From the NCBI GenBank assembly GCA_032164245.1, contig JAVMKO010000003.1:36393390-36457389 (forward strand): a stretch of DNA of 64,000 nt. Direction: 5' to 3'. This document shows positions 11,838-24,104 of the stretch, in pieces (positions within the stretch are counted from its first letter, which is position 1; every line of letters starts with the position of its first letter). Under the pieces are notes generated by a model. The model had not been told where the DNA came from. It was given only the letters and a program-made list of their open reading frames with translations, and made no database searches. A program made the translations under genes and the position numbers. Source of the DNA: Sternotherus odoratus (lineage: Eukaryota > Chordata > Testudines > Kinosternidae).

Positions 11838-11975
11838 TTTAAAAGTTTTCTCCATTTTTTTGAAATGAGATTTTGTCAATTGATCTGACTTAATAAAAAC
11901 ATGTTTTTGTCAAAGCAGCACTTTCCAACAGAAAAAAATTACAATTTCCATCTTTTTATCTGATAAAGAAAGTTA

Positions 11976-12354
11976 CCGTATTTTTCACCCTATAAGACGC
12001 ACTTTTTCTTCCCCAAAACGGGGGGGAAAAAGTTGGTGCGTCTTATAGGGCGAATATACCTATTCGCCCCATCACAAAAAAAAAACAAAAAAAAAAAAAC
12101 CAGTGCGTGCGCCCCGGTTCCCCCCCTCCCCGCCGCGGGCAGGCTGCCGGGGGCGCCCCGGTTCCCCCCTCCCCGCCGCGGGCGGGCTGCCGGCGGCGCC
12201 CCGGTTCCCCCCTCCCCGCCGCGGGCGGGCTGCCGGCGGCGTCCCGGTTCCCCCCTCCCCGACGCGGGCGGGCTGCCGGCGGCGTCCCGGTTCCCCCCTC
12301 CCCGACGCGGGGGCGTCTTATACGCCAGAGCGTCCAATATGACGAAAAATACGG
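11976..12354. mobile_element. MITE-like element with internal minisatellite
   Basis: The ends are inverted repeats (CCGTATTTTTC at both termini) flanked by TA on each side, which would fit a TA target duplication as in Tc1/mariner elements. The left end folds back on itself: CCTATAAGACGCAC near 11989 pairs with GTGCGTCTTATAGG near 12037. The middle is an A-rich run followed by a GC-rich tandem array. There is no transposase. The superfamily is uncertain. Confidence 0.72.
12111..12310. repeat. 43-bp GC-rich minisatellite, about 4.7 copies
   Basis: The unit contains CCCCGGTTCCCCCCTCCCC and CCGCGGGCGGGCTGCCGG. Copies differ by a few bases (CCGCCGCGGG against CCGACGCGGG). The array produces spurious Pro/Arg-rich frames on both strands. 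A homologous 42-bp array is at 54660-54856. Confidence 0.92.
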
Positions 12355-14147
12355 TAACTAATGTTGTCCTATAGCTTTCTACCGATCACTTTTTAGTTAA
12401 AGCTGATATACAGGAGATGACAGAAGTGGTAAATGGAAAACAAAACAATGTTTCTGACACCTTTTGAAAGAATGGGTGGAGCAAATAAGCAAATAGATTT
12501 TTTTTTCCAAAGGTTCTCTTAATTTTATGAGCAAAGTCAGGTGCTATCTTTTAGCAAGCAATCTGAAAACAGGAAAAGCAAGAGATATTTTCATTTAAGA
12601 AACTTGGGCCCTATTGTGCAATTCCAAAACTGAATGCTGACACCAATGGCATGTATAGAATTATTTTACTTATAATCATGCAAAACTGCAAATTAATAGT
12701 CACATTATGAGCTTTTAGCACAATAGGGTCCTTGGCACAACTGCAATATAAAGAATAATTCACTATTCTTATAGACTAAATTGTTTCCAGTAGAGATGGG
12801 AGAATTTGGTTTTCCTTTCTAACTTGCACATCTTCTCCCGCCCCCCCCAGAGTCAACTTAATTTATAAAAAAGTCTAACTGCATGGAAGCCTGTGCTATG
12901 CAACAAGGAGTTGTTTGAAAGTACTTCTTGCCTTGTTTCTAGAACTGCCAAGAAAATTAAAAATAAATCCACCATTTTGGGGGTGGGGCTAAATCAGGCC
13001 ACTATCCTTAATTTCAAGATTAATTTCAAGTTTCAAAACTAACTTACGGTAAGTCTTAAAGCCAAATAACAGATGACTAAGGTGGCAGTGGAAAATAGTT
13101 ATCTCAATGAAAACTGTCTTATCCTTGCAATTTTGTTTCCACCCACCCTCCTCCCCACCTCCTGCTTGTGGGAAACCTGCTATAACAAAGAGCTCTGGCT
13201 GCTAACCCATTCTATGATCTGGACCTGCATTGTATTTGTTACATTGGAAAACATTTAGAATGTCCCCCATCTTCTCAAACTGACTAATACTTTTGTATTT
13301 TGTTGCCACCAATGTCGGAAATAAATGAGCAGGAAAAACTTGGAATTAATTGTAAGGATATTAGTATAGCATGATTGCAAGTTAGAGTTATCCGCTATGT
13401 ACAAGGACAAAGCATAAAAAACTGCACCACCAAGCCAGCAGGATGTTCCAAGCATGGACATAAACAGAAATGCTGGGAAAAGACATTTAGAATGAGATCA
13501 CTGTATGACCTTATTTATTTTGCTCATGTGTGTGGGAGTGAGGCAAACGATAGGCCAGGCTGGGCTCTGCCTGTGAATAAGATGGAGTAGAAACAGTAAA
13601 GAAAGGAATTTTTCATTAAACTCTAAAAGGAAAATACCTTTGAGTTTAAAAAAATGACACAGGTTATCAGGAATACAAAAAATACTTGAGTTGTTTCTTC
13701 CATCTGAGTGTTCTATACGTATTGAAGAACTGAGCCTTACAAGGTCCCTGTGAGCCAGGCATATTTAGTGGCATTTTAAAGAATGTGAAGTTGAGGCACA
13801 AAACAGTGATTTTCTTAAGGTCTCTCACCAAGTCTGTGGGCCAGTCAAGAACAGAATTTACAATTTATAATTCCCAATGCTGTGCTAACTACAGCATTCT
13901 CTGAGAATAGTCTGTATCTAGAGGCTCACTTTGTCAGCTGCCTGTAGGATGTCACAATCATTTTTCTTTGACCATGAGCAACATGGCTCACAAGCATCCT
14001 GTCCATACATTTTCCTTATATATCACCTTGGTATACAGACAGTCTGTGACAGATTAAATATATGGGATGACATTAGAGACCTGTTGGTGGATATCGTTCT
14101 AGATTCTAATCAGCTTTAGTATAGAGAGAAAGTTTTAATTCTATGCT
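12355..14147. other. non-coding stretch
   Basis: No frame longer than 71 codons; nothing recognised. Confidence 0.5.
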
Positions 14148-14686
14148 GTGCTGGTTGTAGATACTGGGGGAAAATCTCTCTTCTCCATTACTGTGTCCAC
14201 AAAGGCATATCCAGTGGAACTGTGCCAAGTAGATGGGAGTTTGGTAGATCCTGGTTGTTTCCACATGGAACCCATCAGATCATTTCTGCTCTTAAGTAAA
14301 TTTAAGACCAGTTTCCCAGACTGGGACCCCAGAGCAGTACCATCCTGTCCTGGTCAAATCTGGCCAGTATATAGGTTTAATACCTGGTCTGCCTCTCCCT
14401 CAATCTGAAGAGAACAATGCCCATTTGTGGTAACCAAACAGAGATTTTCCTCAGGCACTCCAATCAAAGTTCACTGCTTTCAATTAAAACATAAAATAAG
14501 TTTATTAACTACAAAAGGATAGATTTTAAGTGATAAGTGATGCAAACAGATCAAAGCAGACTAATTAATAAACAAAACCACAAACTGAGCTTAATACAAT
14601 AGATATGTAAGATATGAATTAGCAAATACTCATTCTGAGTGGTAACAAAGTCCTGTGGGACCTTAAAGACTAACTATGAAGTTTTG

Positions 14687-14724
14687 AAGCATAAGCTTTC
14701 GTGGGCTAATACCCACTTCGTCGG
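14687..14724 (-). ncRNA. hammerhead-ribozyme-like core in PLE tail
   Basis: The same CCGACGA, GTGGG/CCCAC, GAAA and GC/GC arrangement as in the other PLE tails here. It lies downstream of the PLE reading frame on the minus strand. Confidence 0.4.
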
Positions 14725-14831
14725 ATGCAAGCAGTGGAAGTGTCCAGAGGCAAGTATAGAAAAGTAGGCAAGAACCAGGTGGGAGGTAACAAGGTTAGTC
14801 CAATTAGGCTGAACCAGCTTGTTATCTCCAA

Positions 14832-16511
14832 TCAGGGAGGGTGGGTTATTCTTCTAGCAGTTGAATGGTGGGTGTGAACATGGAGAGAGGAGAAGCTATG
14901 ATTAGCAAGCCATTGTAGGTCTTTGTTCAAACCTAAATTGTTTGTGTTAAATTTGCAAATGAATTGTAGCTCTGGAGTTTCCCTTTGCAGTCTGGACTTG
15001 AAGTTTTTTTGCTGTAGTATGGTGACTTTTAAATCTGTAATTGTGTGTCCAGGCAGGTTGAAGTGTTCTGCTACAGGTTTTTGTATATTGCCATTCCTAA
15101 TATCTGATTTGTGTGCATTTATCCTTTTTCGTAGGGACTGTCCAGTTTGGCCGATGTACATAGCAGAGGGACACTGGTGGCATATAATGGCATATATGAC
15201 ATTGGTTGATGTGCGGGTGAATGAACCGGTGATGGTATGGTTGATCTGGTTAGGTCCTGTGATGGTGTTGCTGGTGTAGATATGTGGGCAGAGTTGGCAT
15301 CGAGGTTTGTTGCATGGATTGGTTCCTGAGTTGGAGTTATTGTGGTGCAGTGTGCTGTTGCTGGTGAGAATCTGTTTAAGGTTGGCAGGTTGTCTGTGTG
15401 CCAGGACTGGCCTTCCTCCCAAGGCCTGTGAAAGTGAGGGATTATTGTCCAGGATGGGTTGTAGGTCACTGATGATGCGTTGCAGAAGTTTTAACTGAGG
15501 ACTGTAGGTGATGGCCAGTGGTGTTCTGTTGTTTTCTTTCTTGGGCTTGTCTTGCAGCAGCAGGCTTCTGGGTACACGTCTGGCTCTGTTGATCTGTGTC
15601 CTTATTTCCTTGTCCGGGTATTGTAGTTTTGAGAAAGCTTGGTGAAGATCTTGTAGGCGTTGGTCTCTGTCTGAGGGGTTGGAGCAAATCCGATTGTACC
15701 TCAGTGCTTGGCTGTAGACAATGGATCGTGTGGTATGTCCGGGATGGAAGCTGGTGGCATGAAGGTAGGCATAGCTCTCGGGTAGGTTTTCGGTATAGGG
15801 TGGTGTCGATGTGGCCATCATTAATTTGCACCGTGGTGTCTAGGAAGTGGACTTCCTGTGTAGACTGGTCCAGACTGAGGTGGATGGTGGGGTGGAAGCT
15901 GTTGAAATCATGGTGGAATTCTTCCAGAGTTTCTTTCCCATGGGTCCAGATGATGAAGATGTCATCAATGTAGCGTAGATAGAGAAGGGGTGTGAGTGGA
16001 CGAGAGTTGAGGAAGCATTGCTCCAGGTCAGCCATAAAGATGTTGGCATACTGTGGGGCCATGCGGGTGCCCATAGCAGTGCCACTGGTCTGGAGGTATA
16101 TATTGTCACCAAATTTGAAATAGTTGTGTGTGAGGATAAAGTCACAGAGCTCAGCAACCACCTGTGCTGTGGCATCATCAGGGATACTATTCCGGACAGC
16201 TTGTATTCCATCTTTGTGTGGGATGTTTGTGTAGAGAGCCTCTACATCCATGGTGGCTAGGATGGTGTTTTCTGGAAGGTCACCAATGCATTGTAGTTTC
16301 CTCAGGAAGTTGGTGGTATCACAGAGATAGCTGGGAGTGCTGGTGGCATAGGGTCTGAGTAGAGAGTCTACATATCCAGACAGTCCTTCAGTGAGAGTGC
16401 CAATGCCCGAGATGATGGGGCGTCCAGGGTTTCCAGGTTCGTGGATCTTGGGTAGTAGATAGAATAACCCTGGTCGGGGCTCTAAGGGTATATTAATTTG
16501 TTCCTGTGTTA
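14832..16511 (-). pseudogene. PLE reverse transcriptase / GIY-YIG endonuclease, frameshifted
   Basis: The 16511-15790 part encodes the palm: DVEALYTNIPH (RT motif with the first catalytic Asp), GTAMGTRMAPQYANIF and YIDDIFIIW (the catalytic Asp pair). A one-base gain near 15785, just after the codons for LYRKPT, shifts the frame. From about 15821 to 14832 the other frame carries the rest: RKPT-linked region, the CNKPRCQLC zinc-binding cysteines, the GIY-YIG motifs (VIYAIIC and MYIGQTG) and the C terminus. In working copies this enzyme nicks target DNA and copies the element RNA into it. This copy cannot make the full protein. Confidence 0.9.
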
Positions 16512-17098
16512 GAAATAGGCTGGCAGATTCTTAAGGCACAAGCTATCCTGGCTCTGCAGCTTGGATTTTCCAAGTTTGAAATCCCTAGAAATCCCTTTAG
16601 CCTGGGACCATCAGTTGCCACAGTTCAGCCCTTATTCCTCAGGTGTTTTCCAGCTGTATTGTTATAGAAAGAGTCAGGTAACATAATGATGTCATTTCTC
16701 CCTTTTATATCTTCTTCCCACTTGCTGGAAAGCTCTTTTGTTGTGACCTGGGTCAAATCGTTCCCATTGTGTAATGCTATCTCTGAGAGACTTCTATTGT
16801 ACACAATGTTGGGGGTAATCCTAGTGCTTGTGCATATTTCTCAATGACCCATTAACATTGTTTGGCCTTTTTACTGTTGTACCTAAAAGGCTGATTAGGG
16901 GTGTTTTTCAACCTCATATCATGTTTCAGTAACACTTTCATAGTCAAACTTCACATATGACGATAGCACATACAATCCAGCAAGATATTAATGTCTAGCA
17001 GATCAAGTCTTTTATAATGATACCTCACAAGGCATACTTTGTATAAAACACATCCTAATTAGATGACAGTGGTGAATATTGGGGTGCCAGGGTGTCAC

Positions 17099-18099
17099 AG
17101 AGATACTTGATTATTTTCTTCTCTGAAATATCTCCTTAGCAAAATGTACGAAGAGTCAAAATGTAAGAGATGAGAACTTAGTACTTAGAATATGAGATGC
17201 TAGATTCTGATGTCCATTACTTGAATGTATATCCACTGATGTCACCTATGAAGCTGAGAGCAGACCATGGCTCAATATAAGGGCTTTGGACCATATTCTC
17301 ATATCATTTTATTCCAATCTAACTCCATTGGTTTTAATGTTGTTACTGCAATTTACACTAGTGCAAGTGAAATCAGAATTGGCACACATTTAGAGTAAAA
17401 CATCACGAGGAATTAAGTATCCAGAAACATAGTAAATTTTGGAATCTCACTGGCTAAACAGGGAATAGAAACTTTGTCTAAGTAGGTGGCCTTTTTGGTG
17501 TTTTGGGCTGTGGTCCTCTGGTAGAATTATGGATGGACTAAGCAAATTGGATAAAATAGAATTTTCCCCAACTCTTTTCCCAATAACACTTTAACACAGA
17601 TGTTTTAGAAGGGATTTTCCCCATTTTTAACTTATTATTTTCATATTTATATTATTTCTTTATAATTTTCATCCATATCTCTGTAATGAGAAACATCACA
17701 TTGAAGTTGGCACAGTATTTCTAATCCATTCAAAATAAGAGAATACTGAAAGCTCCCAAAGGAGCATATACTCATAAAACATCTAGTCCAGTGTTTTCAC
17801 CTAAAGGTATTGAGATGAATCAAGTGCCAAACTTTACTGTCCTTGGAGCAAAGGTAAACCAAGTAATGATTTTGGGTAATGTCCCAAATAATGTAACACA
17901 GAAACTATGGTGTTTGAGCAACAATAGGCTTTGATTAATATGGTACATGTGGGCATGATGATGATTTGCTTAAGGTAACAAAGTATAAAGGAGTTTAATA
18001 GGAGAGCAGTAGTTTTCACAAATAAAAAATAAAAATGTAAAATAGGGAACAACTTCATTCTTTTCAGGAGGTGTGTAAGGAGGGTCAGTAGGTCTCCCA
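17099..18099. other. non-coding stretch
   Basis: AT-rich; no frame above 88 codons and nothing recognised. Confidence 0.5.
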
Positions 18100-18480
18100 A
18101 ACTGCAGGGGTGGTGGGGAGCTACTGCCCCTTTGGGACAGCCTTGGTCACACCTCCCATTACTGGGGAATTAGGGTCAGGAGGTGTGCCATCCCGAGTCA
18201 GTGGCGCCCCCCCTCAGGCGGGGGAGCGCTGGCAATGAGTCAGTGGCGCCCCCCCCTCAGGACCGCCCCTTGCTCAGCAGCAGGGTGTGGCAGGAGCAGC
18301 CCATGGTCTGCATCAGCCTCCCTCCCTGATGCTGCTCTGACTGACCTAGGGGCCCCACCCTTTATACTTCCTGTTCTGCCCCTCCTCTTCCTGGGGGTAG
18401 GGCCATCTTGGTCTGGGCCCACCCACTCTGGCTGAGAGGCTTTCTTTACCCTCCAGCTCGGAGGGAGGCCATGCTGCCTC
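18100..18480. other. GC-rich block with short tandem duplication
   Basis: Base composition changes abruptly from AT-rich to GC-rich. GAGTCAGTGGCGCCCCCC occurs twice, near 18195 and 18237. There is no clear gene, no transposon ends and no evidence for a promoter beyond composition. Confidence 0.35.
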
Positions 18481-19803
18481 CCTACAAGGTGAAACTTGCA
18501 TGACAGTTCACAAAAGAAACAAAGAATTTGGAATATACCATAAAAATAATCAACATTGACATTTATTTTGTTGGTTATTAAACTAGGAAAGCCTAGGATA
18601 TTGCCCTACTTCAGGGGATTATAAGAGTGATTTCAGATTGTTGCTAGGAAACGATGGTTATATAAAATAAAAGTACCTCACCTGCTGTTAGAAGTAGCTC
18701 AAATGAGATGTTCAACATCACAAAGAAAAAATAATCTTTTTGTTAATCCGTGTTGCTTTTTTGATCATGCATTTATGAGGTGTGTCAGTTCTGCAAAGTT
18801 TCCTTTGAAATATATGAAGCCTTTTTATTTTAGTAGGAAGCATTCCCCATTCTGAAAAATGTTCTTCCCTTAATACCTGCTATGCTCTGTCTCTGACATT
18901 TCTCAGCATGTCTTGGCACAATGATCCTTTTCCCAGGTGTTTTGTTGAGTTAAAGGTTGTAGGACTAATTCTCCTCCATCTTTTTTTTATTTTTTTTTAT
19001 TTTTAATTTTTATGTCATTCCAAATGTGTTATTGGAGAGATGGGCCTGGTTGCATTTTGAAAATTGCTGTTTGTGAGGACCAACTGGCAATCAGAGCTAC
19101 CACTTCTGATTCCTTCCATTCCAGTGGGTAAAGGAGTAGACTTGGGGTCTCTACTAAGACTTATCAACACTTTTTATTAACTGAATCTGCAGCCCATTTT
19201 AAAACATGCAATAATTCAACTGGTGCTTAAAAAAAAAGTCTGAGGTCCCTCTATTGTCTCAGCTGTTTCTAAGCAAGCTTACACAGGAGCTAGTAACCAG
19301 TGTCTCATGCCTCCTGGCAGCTACTAGCATTCTGAACCCTTCTGTCAAGCCAGGACATTGTACAGACATGGCACTTGTTGCTCTGGTGGTGTTTTGCCCT
19401 GTCCATAGACATAGGAAGGACCTCCTTGTTCCTCTTGTTGGTACCCCTTCTACAGTATTTGGTACCACTCATCTTCTAATACTCTTCTTCAGTCAAATGT
19501 AATCTCCCTCATATCTCTCCTCTTAGGTCACAACTACAGGGCTGTTATGGGTAACTATTATGTGGCTTCCATAATTATTATGCTCTCACCTGGAAATCAA
19601 CATGTTATCTGAGCTCTCTCTGAAGATGTTGGGGAAAAGCTAATGACAAAACAAGTGCTGATGGATGATGCTCAGTTATATATCTTTGTCAAATAAATAT
19701 AGAGCCATAATCACCCAATTTTTCAATGCCTAATGGCACTTGGAAGAAGAAGACTGAGGTGATAGTGGTGAGAAGAGGAAAGCACGTTGAAGATCTGTCT
19801 ACC
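18481..19803. other. non-coding stretch
   Basis: No gene recognised. T-rich run near 18980-19012. Confidence 0.5.
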
Positions 19804-20485
19804 TGGCAGTGTTGTAGCCAGCGTCACAAGATATTTGTGCCAGATGCACTAAAGATTCACATGTCCCTTCATGCTTCAACCACCATTCCAGGGGACATGC
19901 ATCCATGCTGATGACAGCCTCTGCTCAATAACAATCTAAAGCAGTATGGACCAACACATGTTCATTTTCATTATGAGAGTCGGATGTCACCAGGAGAAGG
20001 TTGATTTTCCTTTTTGGTGGCTTGGGTTCTGTAGTTTCCACATCCAAGTGTTGCTCTTTTAAGACTTCTGAAAGCACGCTCCACACTTCATCTCTCTCAG
20101 ACTTTGGAAGGCACTACAGATTCTTAAATCTCACATCGAGTGCTATAGCTATCTTTAGAAACCTCACATTGGTACCTTCTTTGTGTTTTGTCAAATCTGC
20201 AGTGAAAGTATTCTTAAAATGAATAACATGTTCATCACGGCTCATCATTCGAGACTGCTATAACATGATATATGTGGCAGAGTGTGGGTAAAACAGTGCA
20301 GGAAACGTACATTTTACCCACAAGGAGTTCAATCAGACATTTATTTAACACTGTTTTTTTTTAAAATGGGTGTCATCAGCATGAAAGCATGTCCTCAGGA
20401 ATGGTGACCAAAGCTTGAAGGGGCATAGAAATGATTAGCATATCTGGCACATAAATACCTTTCAATGCAAGCTACAAAAGTGTCA
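19804..20485. repeat. inverted repeat within hAT remnant, arms about 112 bp
   Basis: 19804-19915 is the diverged reverse complement of 20372-20485. Shared blocks include the GTAGCCAGCG / GCTAC and GTGCCAGATG / CATATCTGGCAC regions and the CATGCTGATGAC / GTCATCAGCATG ends. Confidence 0.75.
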
Positions 20486-20584
20486 TTGAAATGCCTGTTC
20501 TCGCTGCCTGGTGAGATTGTAAATCAGAAGAGAGAAGTATTATCTCCTGTAAATGTAAACAAATTTATCTTAGTGAGTGGCTGA
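20441..20584 (+). pseudogene. hAT transposase C-terminal dimerisation domain, fragment
   Basis: A 47-codon frame reads YLAHKYL, then CLFSLPGEIVNQKREVLSP, then NVNKFI and ends at TGA. The hAT C-terminal domain has the pattern of a Tyr-Leu block, a Leu-Phe-Ser segment, a Gly-x-Ile-Val-Asn-x-Lys-Arg block and a Leu-Ser-Pro-x-Asn-Val segment, all present here in order. Working transposases use this region to dimerise. A stop lies three codons upstream, so only this fragment survives. Confidence 0.72.
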
Positions 20585-20952
20585 ACAAGAAGTAGGATTG
20601 AGTGGGCTCTGAAGTTTTACATTGTTTTGTTTTTGAGTGCAGTTATGTTATCAAAAAATCTACATTTGTAAAATTGCACTTTCACGATAGAGATTGTACT
20701 ATAGCATGTGAATGAGGGGAATTGAAAAATAATAATTTTATCATTTTTACAGCACAAATATTTGAAATAAAAATGTACAGTTTGATTTCAATTACAACAC
20801 AGAATAAAATTTATGAAAATGTAGAAATACATCCAAAATATTTAATTTCAATTGGTATTCTATTATTTAATGGTGCGATTAAAACTGCTATTTTTAAAAT
20901 CACAATTAATTTCTTTGAGTTAATCACATGAATTGTGATTAATCAACCCTAG

Positions 20953-21559
20953 GTCATAACAAACTTTTAAAATCCTTTCTTTATTGGCAACTTCTTGTTT
21001 GATTTATTTCAAGGATTCTATTTCATTATTAGCCCCTACTGCTAATTGGCATCCCCTTTGTAAGCAATTTCTTTTAATATTACAAAATTATTATACCTTT
21101 GTTTATATGTTTCACTATGTCTTCTTCCTGTGCCAGACAATTTCTATTATTTCTAACATGCAATAAGTATTTACAATGAAAACAGCAATACCCCTTATTT
21201 TTGTCAATGCACACATCCTTACCTTTAGGGCCACCCCTCCAGGCTGGACATGACATTGCAAGGCACTTTGCCTCTCGCATACCCTCTGGAGGCCACTTGG
21301 TTGGCCATAGTGACCATTCCCAGACAGCCTCTTCCCCTGACTCCCTCACTGGGTCTTCTTGGCTCAGCCTTCTGGCCAAATCACCCAACGGTTGAGTCAC
21401 TTTCTGGGGTTCAGCTCTGGACAAAAGGCCTTTTGCCCCTTCTGGTCTCACTTTAGTTCCATGACCTTTGTAAGCCCTTGCTCACGGCTATCCCACAGGA
21501 GAGTACGTGCCAGAGGAGTAAAGGTGTCAACCACTGTCTCTGCCCTGGAGCTTTAAACA
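20953..21559. other. non-coding stretch
   Basis: Open frames on both strands at 21080-21456 are mutually overlapping and unrecognised. Confidence 0.45.
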
Positions 21560-22500
21560 GTCTTTTAGGTATCCTCATCCCAGGCCATGGAATACATTGT
21601 AGATAGACTGAGACCTTGAACTTGATTAAAAATTCTATGGGAAGCCAATATAGAGAGGAGAACAGGTATTCAGAGTAGCCTGTGTTGCTGAGGGAAAATG
21701 CTGCAGCATTTTTTAATAATTGGAGTTTCCTAAGTGCTGAAGGTTTCATGGCTAGGTATATCACATTGTTGTAGTACAGACGAGAGGTGACAAAGACAGA
21801 AATAACTTCCAGCTAACCGGGTGGGATGTAGTCTCTTGCCCAACCAAAGATGATGGGCAGTGTTGCTTTCAGCCATTGCAAGGTGAAAACTCAGCGTCAG
21901 CAAGGAATTCAAGAGTATTCCTAGACTATGGAGTGAACTGACCAGTTGTGGATGTGTATCTTCAATCAAAGAAGACTCCACCATGTCTGCCAGCTCCTCA
22001 AAATACTTTCATCTGCCCACTGCCATCACCTCTGTTTTGCTCAGTTTCAGACAGCTGTTCTTCATCTATGAATTGATCTCACCCAAGCAGTAGGCCATCT
22101 TGGTGAGAGTGGTATGGTCAAATATGGTGAAGAATAGGGAGAGCTGTGTGTCATCTGCATATTGCTGGCATTTGTATCCATATTATTTGACCAATTCACC
22201 TTGGAATTGCATGCAGATGATGAAAAGGATAAGAGAGAGCATTAAGCCCTGTAGAACCTCACAAATGAGTGGTCTAGTGGTGGAGATGCAGTTTCCCATC
22301 ACCACTCTTTGGGTGTGTCCCTCCAGGGAGGACTCAAACCATTCTAATGCATTACTTACCACCTCTCTCAGGCAAGAGAGCAGAATCTCATGCAGTAAGG
22401 TCCAGGAGGATGAGAATGGATACCTGTTTTCTATCCACTGGCAGGAGGAGATCATTCATCAAGACTAATTTTGTGTCCAGTTAAGGATATTGGCTTCAGT
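21560..22500 (-). mobile_element. L2-clade LINE fragment, reverse transcriptase region
   Basis: Read on the minus strand, the conserved order of L2-type reverse transcriptases is visible across several broken frames. A CLREV...ALEWFESSLEG segment lies near 22330-22375. A QRVVMGN...PLICEVLQG segment (the PQG motif region) lies near 22240-22320. CQQYADDTQL, the catalytic Tyr-Ala-Asp-Asp, is at 22144-22173. LKLSKTEVM is near 22030, and the post-RT signature LYWLPIEFLIKFKV is near 21610-21660. Stop codons and frameshifts show it is old and dead. Boundaries are approximate. Confidence 0.78.
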
Positions 22501-23785
22501 TAGATAAGCTTTTAGTCAGCTTTTGTCTAGCTTTTCTGACCTTACTCAGGAATGGCTGGTTTGATACTGGGTGGTAGTTGCCTAGCACTGAAATATCCAA
22601 GGTGCAGTTCTGCAGTGTTGGTTGAACTATTGCATGCTTGAAGAAACGATTCCTTCTCTGAATGAGGCACTGATTATTTTGGTCAGAAGATCCATAACTC
22701 TCTCTTGCAAGCCAGGAAGGGCATGAGTTGGATTCTCAGGTACATTAAGCCACTGTCTCTGTGGAAGCAGTGTATCACGGTTCACTGGTTTTACCTTAGT
22801 TCAACACTCTTCTTAGCGAAGGCACTTAGACACGCGTATAATAAAACCAAATTGAAACTATTCCACAGAGATTCAAACAAAAAAACAAGTAAAAGAATTT
22901 TGAAACATAAGGTTACAAGTAAAAGAATAATAACATAAAACTATAGCTTATACTTAAGTTACTTTTCTGCCTAATCAGGTATTTCTCACCCAATGGTCAG
23001 TTTTTGCAGCACGTGTCCAGCTCAGAAAGCTGAGATCCACCTTTCATGAGAGACACTCTCACTAGCAGAGTCTCTCATCTATAATCGAGAACAATATCAT
23101 TTCTTCTGTTTTTATTCACTTACAGGCTATTGTCTTTTATGCCAGGAGGACCTCTCTTTAGAGAACTTTCCTCGGGTTCATTTATCTTTATAAATACTCA
23201 GGTTTCTATCTGGTCAGACAGTAAACAAAGTGCAGGTTCCACAGATGTCCATGATCTCACTGTTGATTGAGTTAACCCTGAGACCCGCCTCCCCACCCAC
23301 CTTGCCTCAGGAAATAAGTGTCACTTCAACAGTTTTGAAGCCTAATAGTTAACATTTTATGTAACTCACAAACTATTTCCTGTACAAACATCACAGGAGA
23401 GCCATGACAATCGGCTAGTACTTAGCTTTCAACAGAAACCATGACAACCCCTTTTGCCAAAATATTGAGAAGATGTTGCACAGGGCCAGGGTAACACATC
23501 TGCCTGGACATACTTGGGTGGGACCAGCTCCCAGTGAGTGAGTGTGATGTAGATAAGTTAACCTCCCTGCCCATTCCTCCACCCCATTAGGAAACTATAT
23601 TCAACTGAGAGATCTTTACTTTTCCTTTGTTCAGTTGCTTTCCCCCAAAAGCAAAAATGGGAAATTGTAGTAGATGTAATGATACTCTTTACATTACTTT
23701 ATCGTGTGATCACGTTTATCATGGAATTTGGGGGTACAATCAAGTTGACAATAAAGAACACACACTGAGTTAACAGAAGCAAGAC
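22501..23785. other. non-coding stretch
   Basis: No gene recognised; the 22780-23050 part is A-rich and looks repeat-derived. Confidence 0.45.
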
Positions 23786-23788
23786 TCA

Positions 23789-24004
23789 GGCTTGATCTAC
23801 ACTAATAAGTTAGGTTGACCTTGCTAGGTTGCTCACGGGTGTGAAAAAACACACCCCTGAATGACACAGGAAACCTACATCACCCCAGTGTAAACAGGTC
23901 AACAGAAGAATTCTGCCATCAGCCTAGCTACCATTAGCATAAGTTGTGTGTTCACTGACGTGCCTCAGCTATGCCATTGTATCATTTCAAGTGTAGATAA
24001 GTCC
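23789..24004. mobile_element. small DNA element with TCTACACT inverted ends
   Basis: The 216-bp block starts GGCTTGATCTACACT and reads GGACTTATCTACACT inward from the right. A 3-bp TCA flanks each side (23786-23788 and 24005-24007), which could be a target duplication or chance. It has no coding sequence. The same end motif recurs at 24105-24399 and 58531-58829. Confidence 0.6.
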
Positions 24005-24104
24005 TCAGATTGTGTAGGATTCAATCCTTAGAATTCACAATTTGTGAGAACAATACTAAAATGCTGTTTAACATGGTCCATTATTTGACTACTTTGCCAT
24101 CATA

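Larger units (their letters stand above)
14638..16512 (-). mobile_element. Penelope-like retroelement, 5'-truncated
   Basis: The left boundary is the GTAACAAAG start of the PLE tail; the reverse transcriptase coding sequence then runs on the minus strand up to 16512. There it stops abruptly inside the region encoding LTQEQIN, about 90 codons before the catalytic palm. The copy is collinear with the element at 61.4-63.65 kb, with many substitutions and one frameshift. No clear target duplication was found. Confidence 0.9.
14148..17098. other. unclassified repeat-like sequence split by a PLE
   Basis: The flanks 14148-14637 and 16513-17098 look like one moderately AT-rich block interrupted by the PLE. 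The right boundary ends in GGGTGCCAGGGTGTCACAG. The block resembles an LTR or other long repeat, but I cannot prove a family or exact ends. Confidence 0.25.
19804..20952. mobile_element. folded-back hAT transposon remnant
   Basis: The block contains a recognisable hAT transposase C-terminal segment on the plus strand at 20441-20584. A partial inverted copy of the same transposase region lies at 19804-19915. The right end ATTGTGATTAATCAACCCTAG looks like a transposon terminus, but I did not find its partner or a target duplication, so the left boundary is a minimum estimate. Confidence 0.65.

Noticed and set aside
12033..12374. Pro/Arg-rich frames on both strands
   Set aside because: They are produced by the GC-rich minisatellite; the 43-bp period cycles through all frames, so no protein is implied.
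14620..16540. Target duplication for the older PLE
   Set aside because: Only a five-base ATTCT match was seen near the two flanks, not at the boundaries; too weak to report.
18100..18480. Possible CpG-island promoter
   Set aside because: GC-rich, but without an adjacent exon or clear promoter elements; composition alone is not enough.
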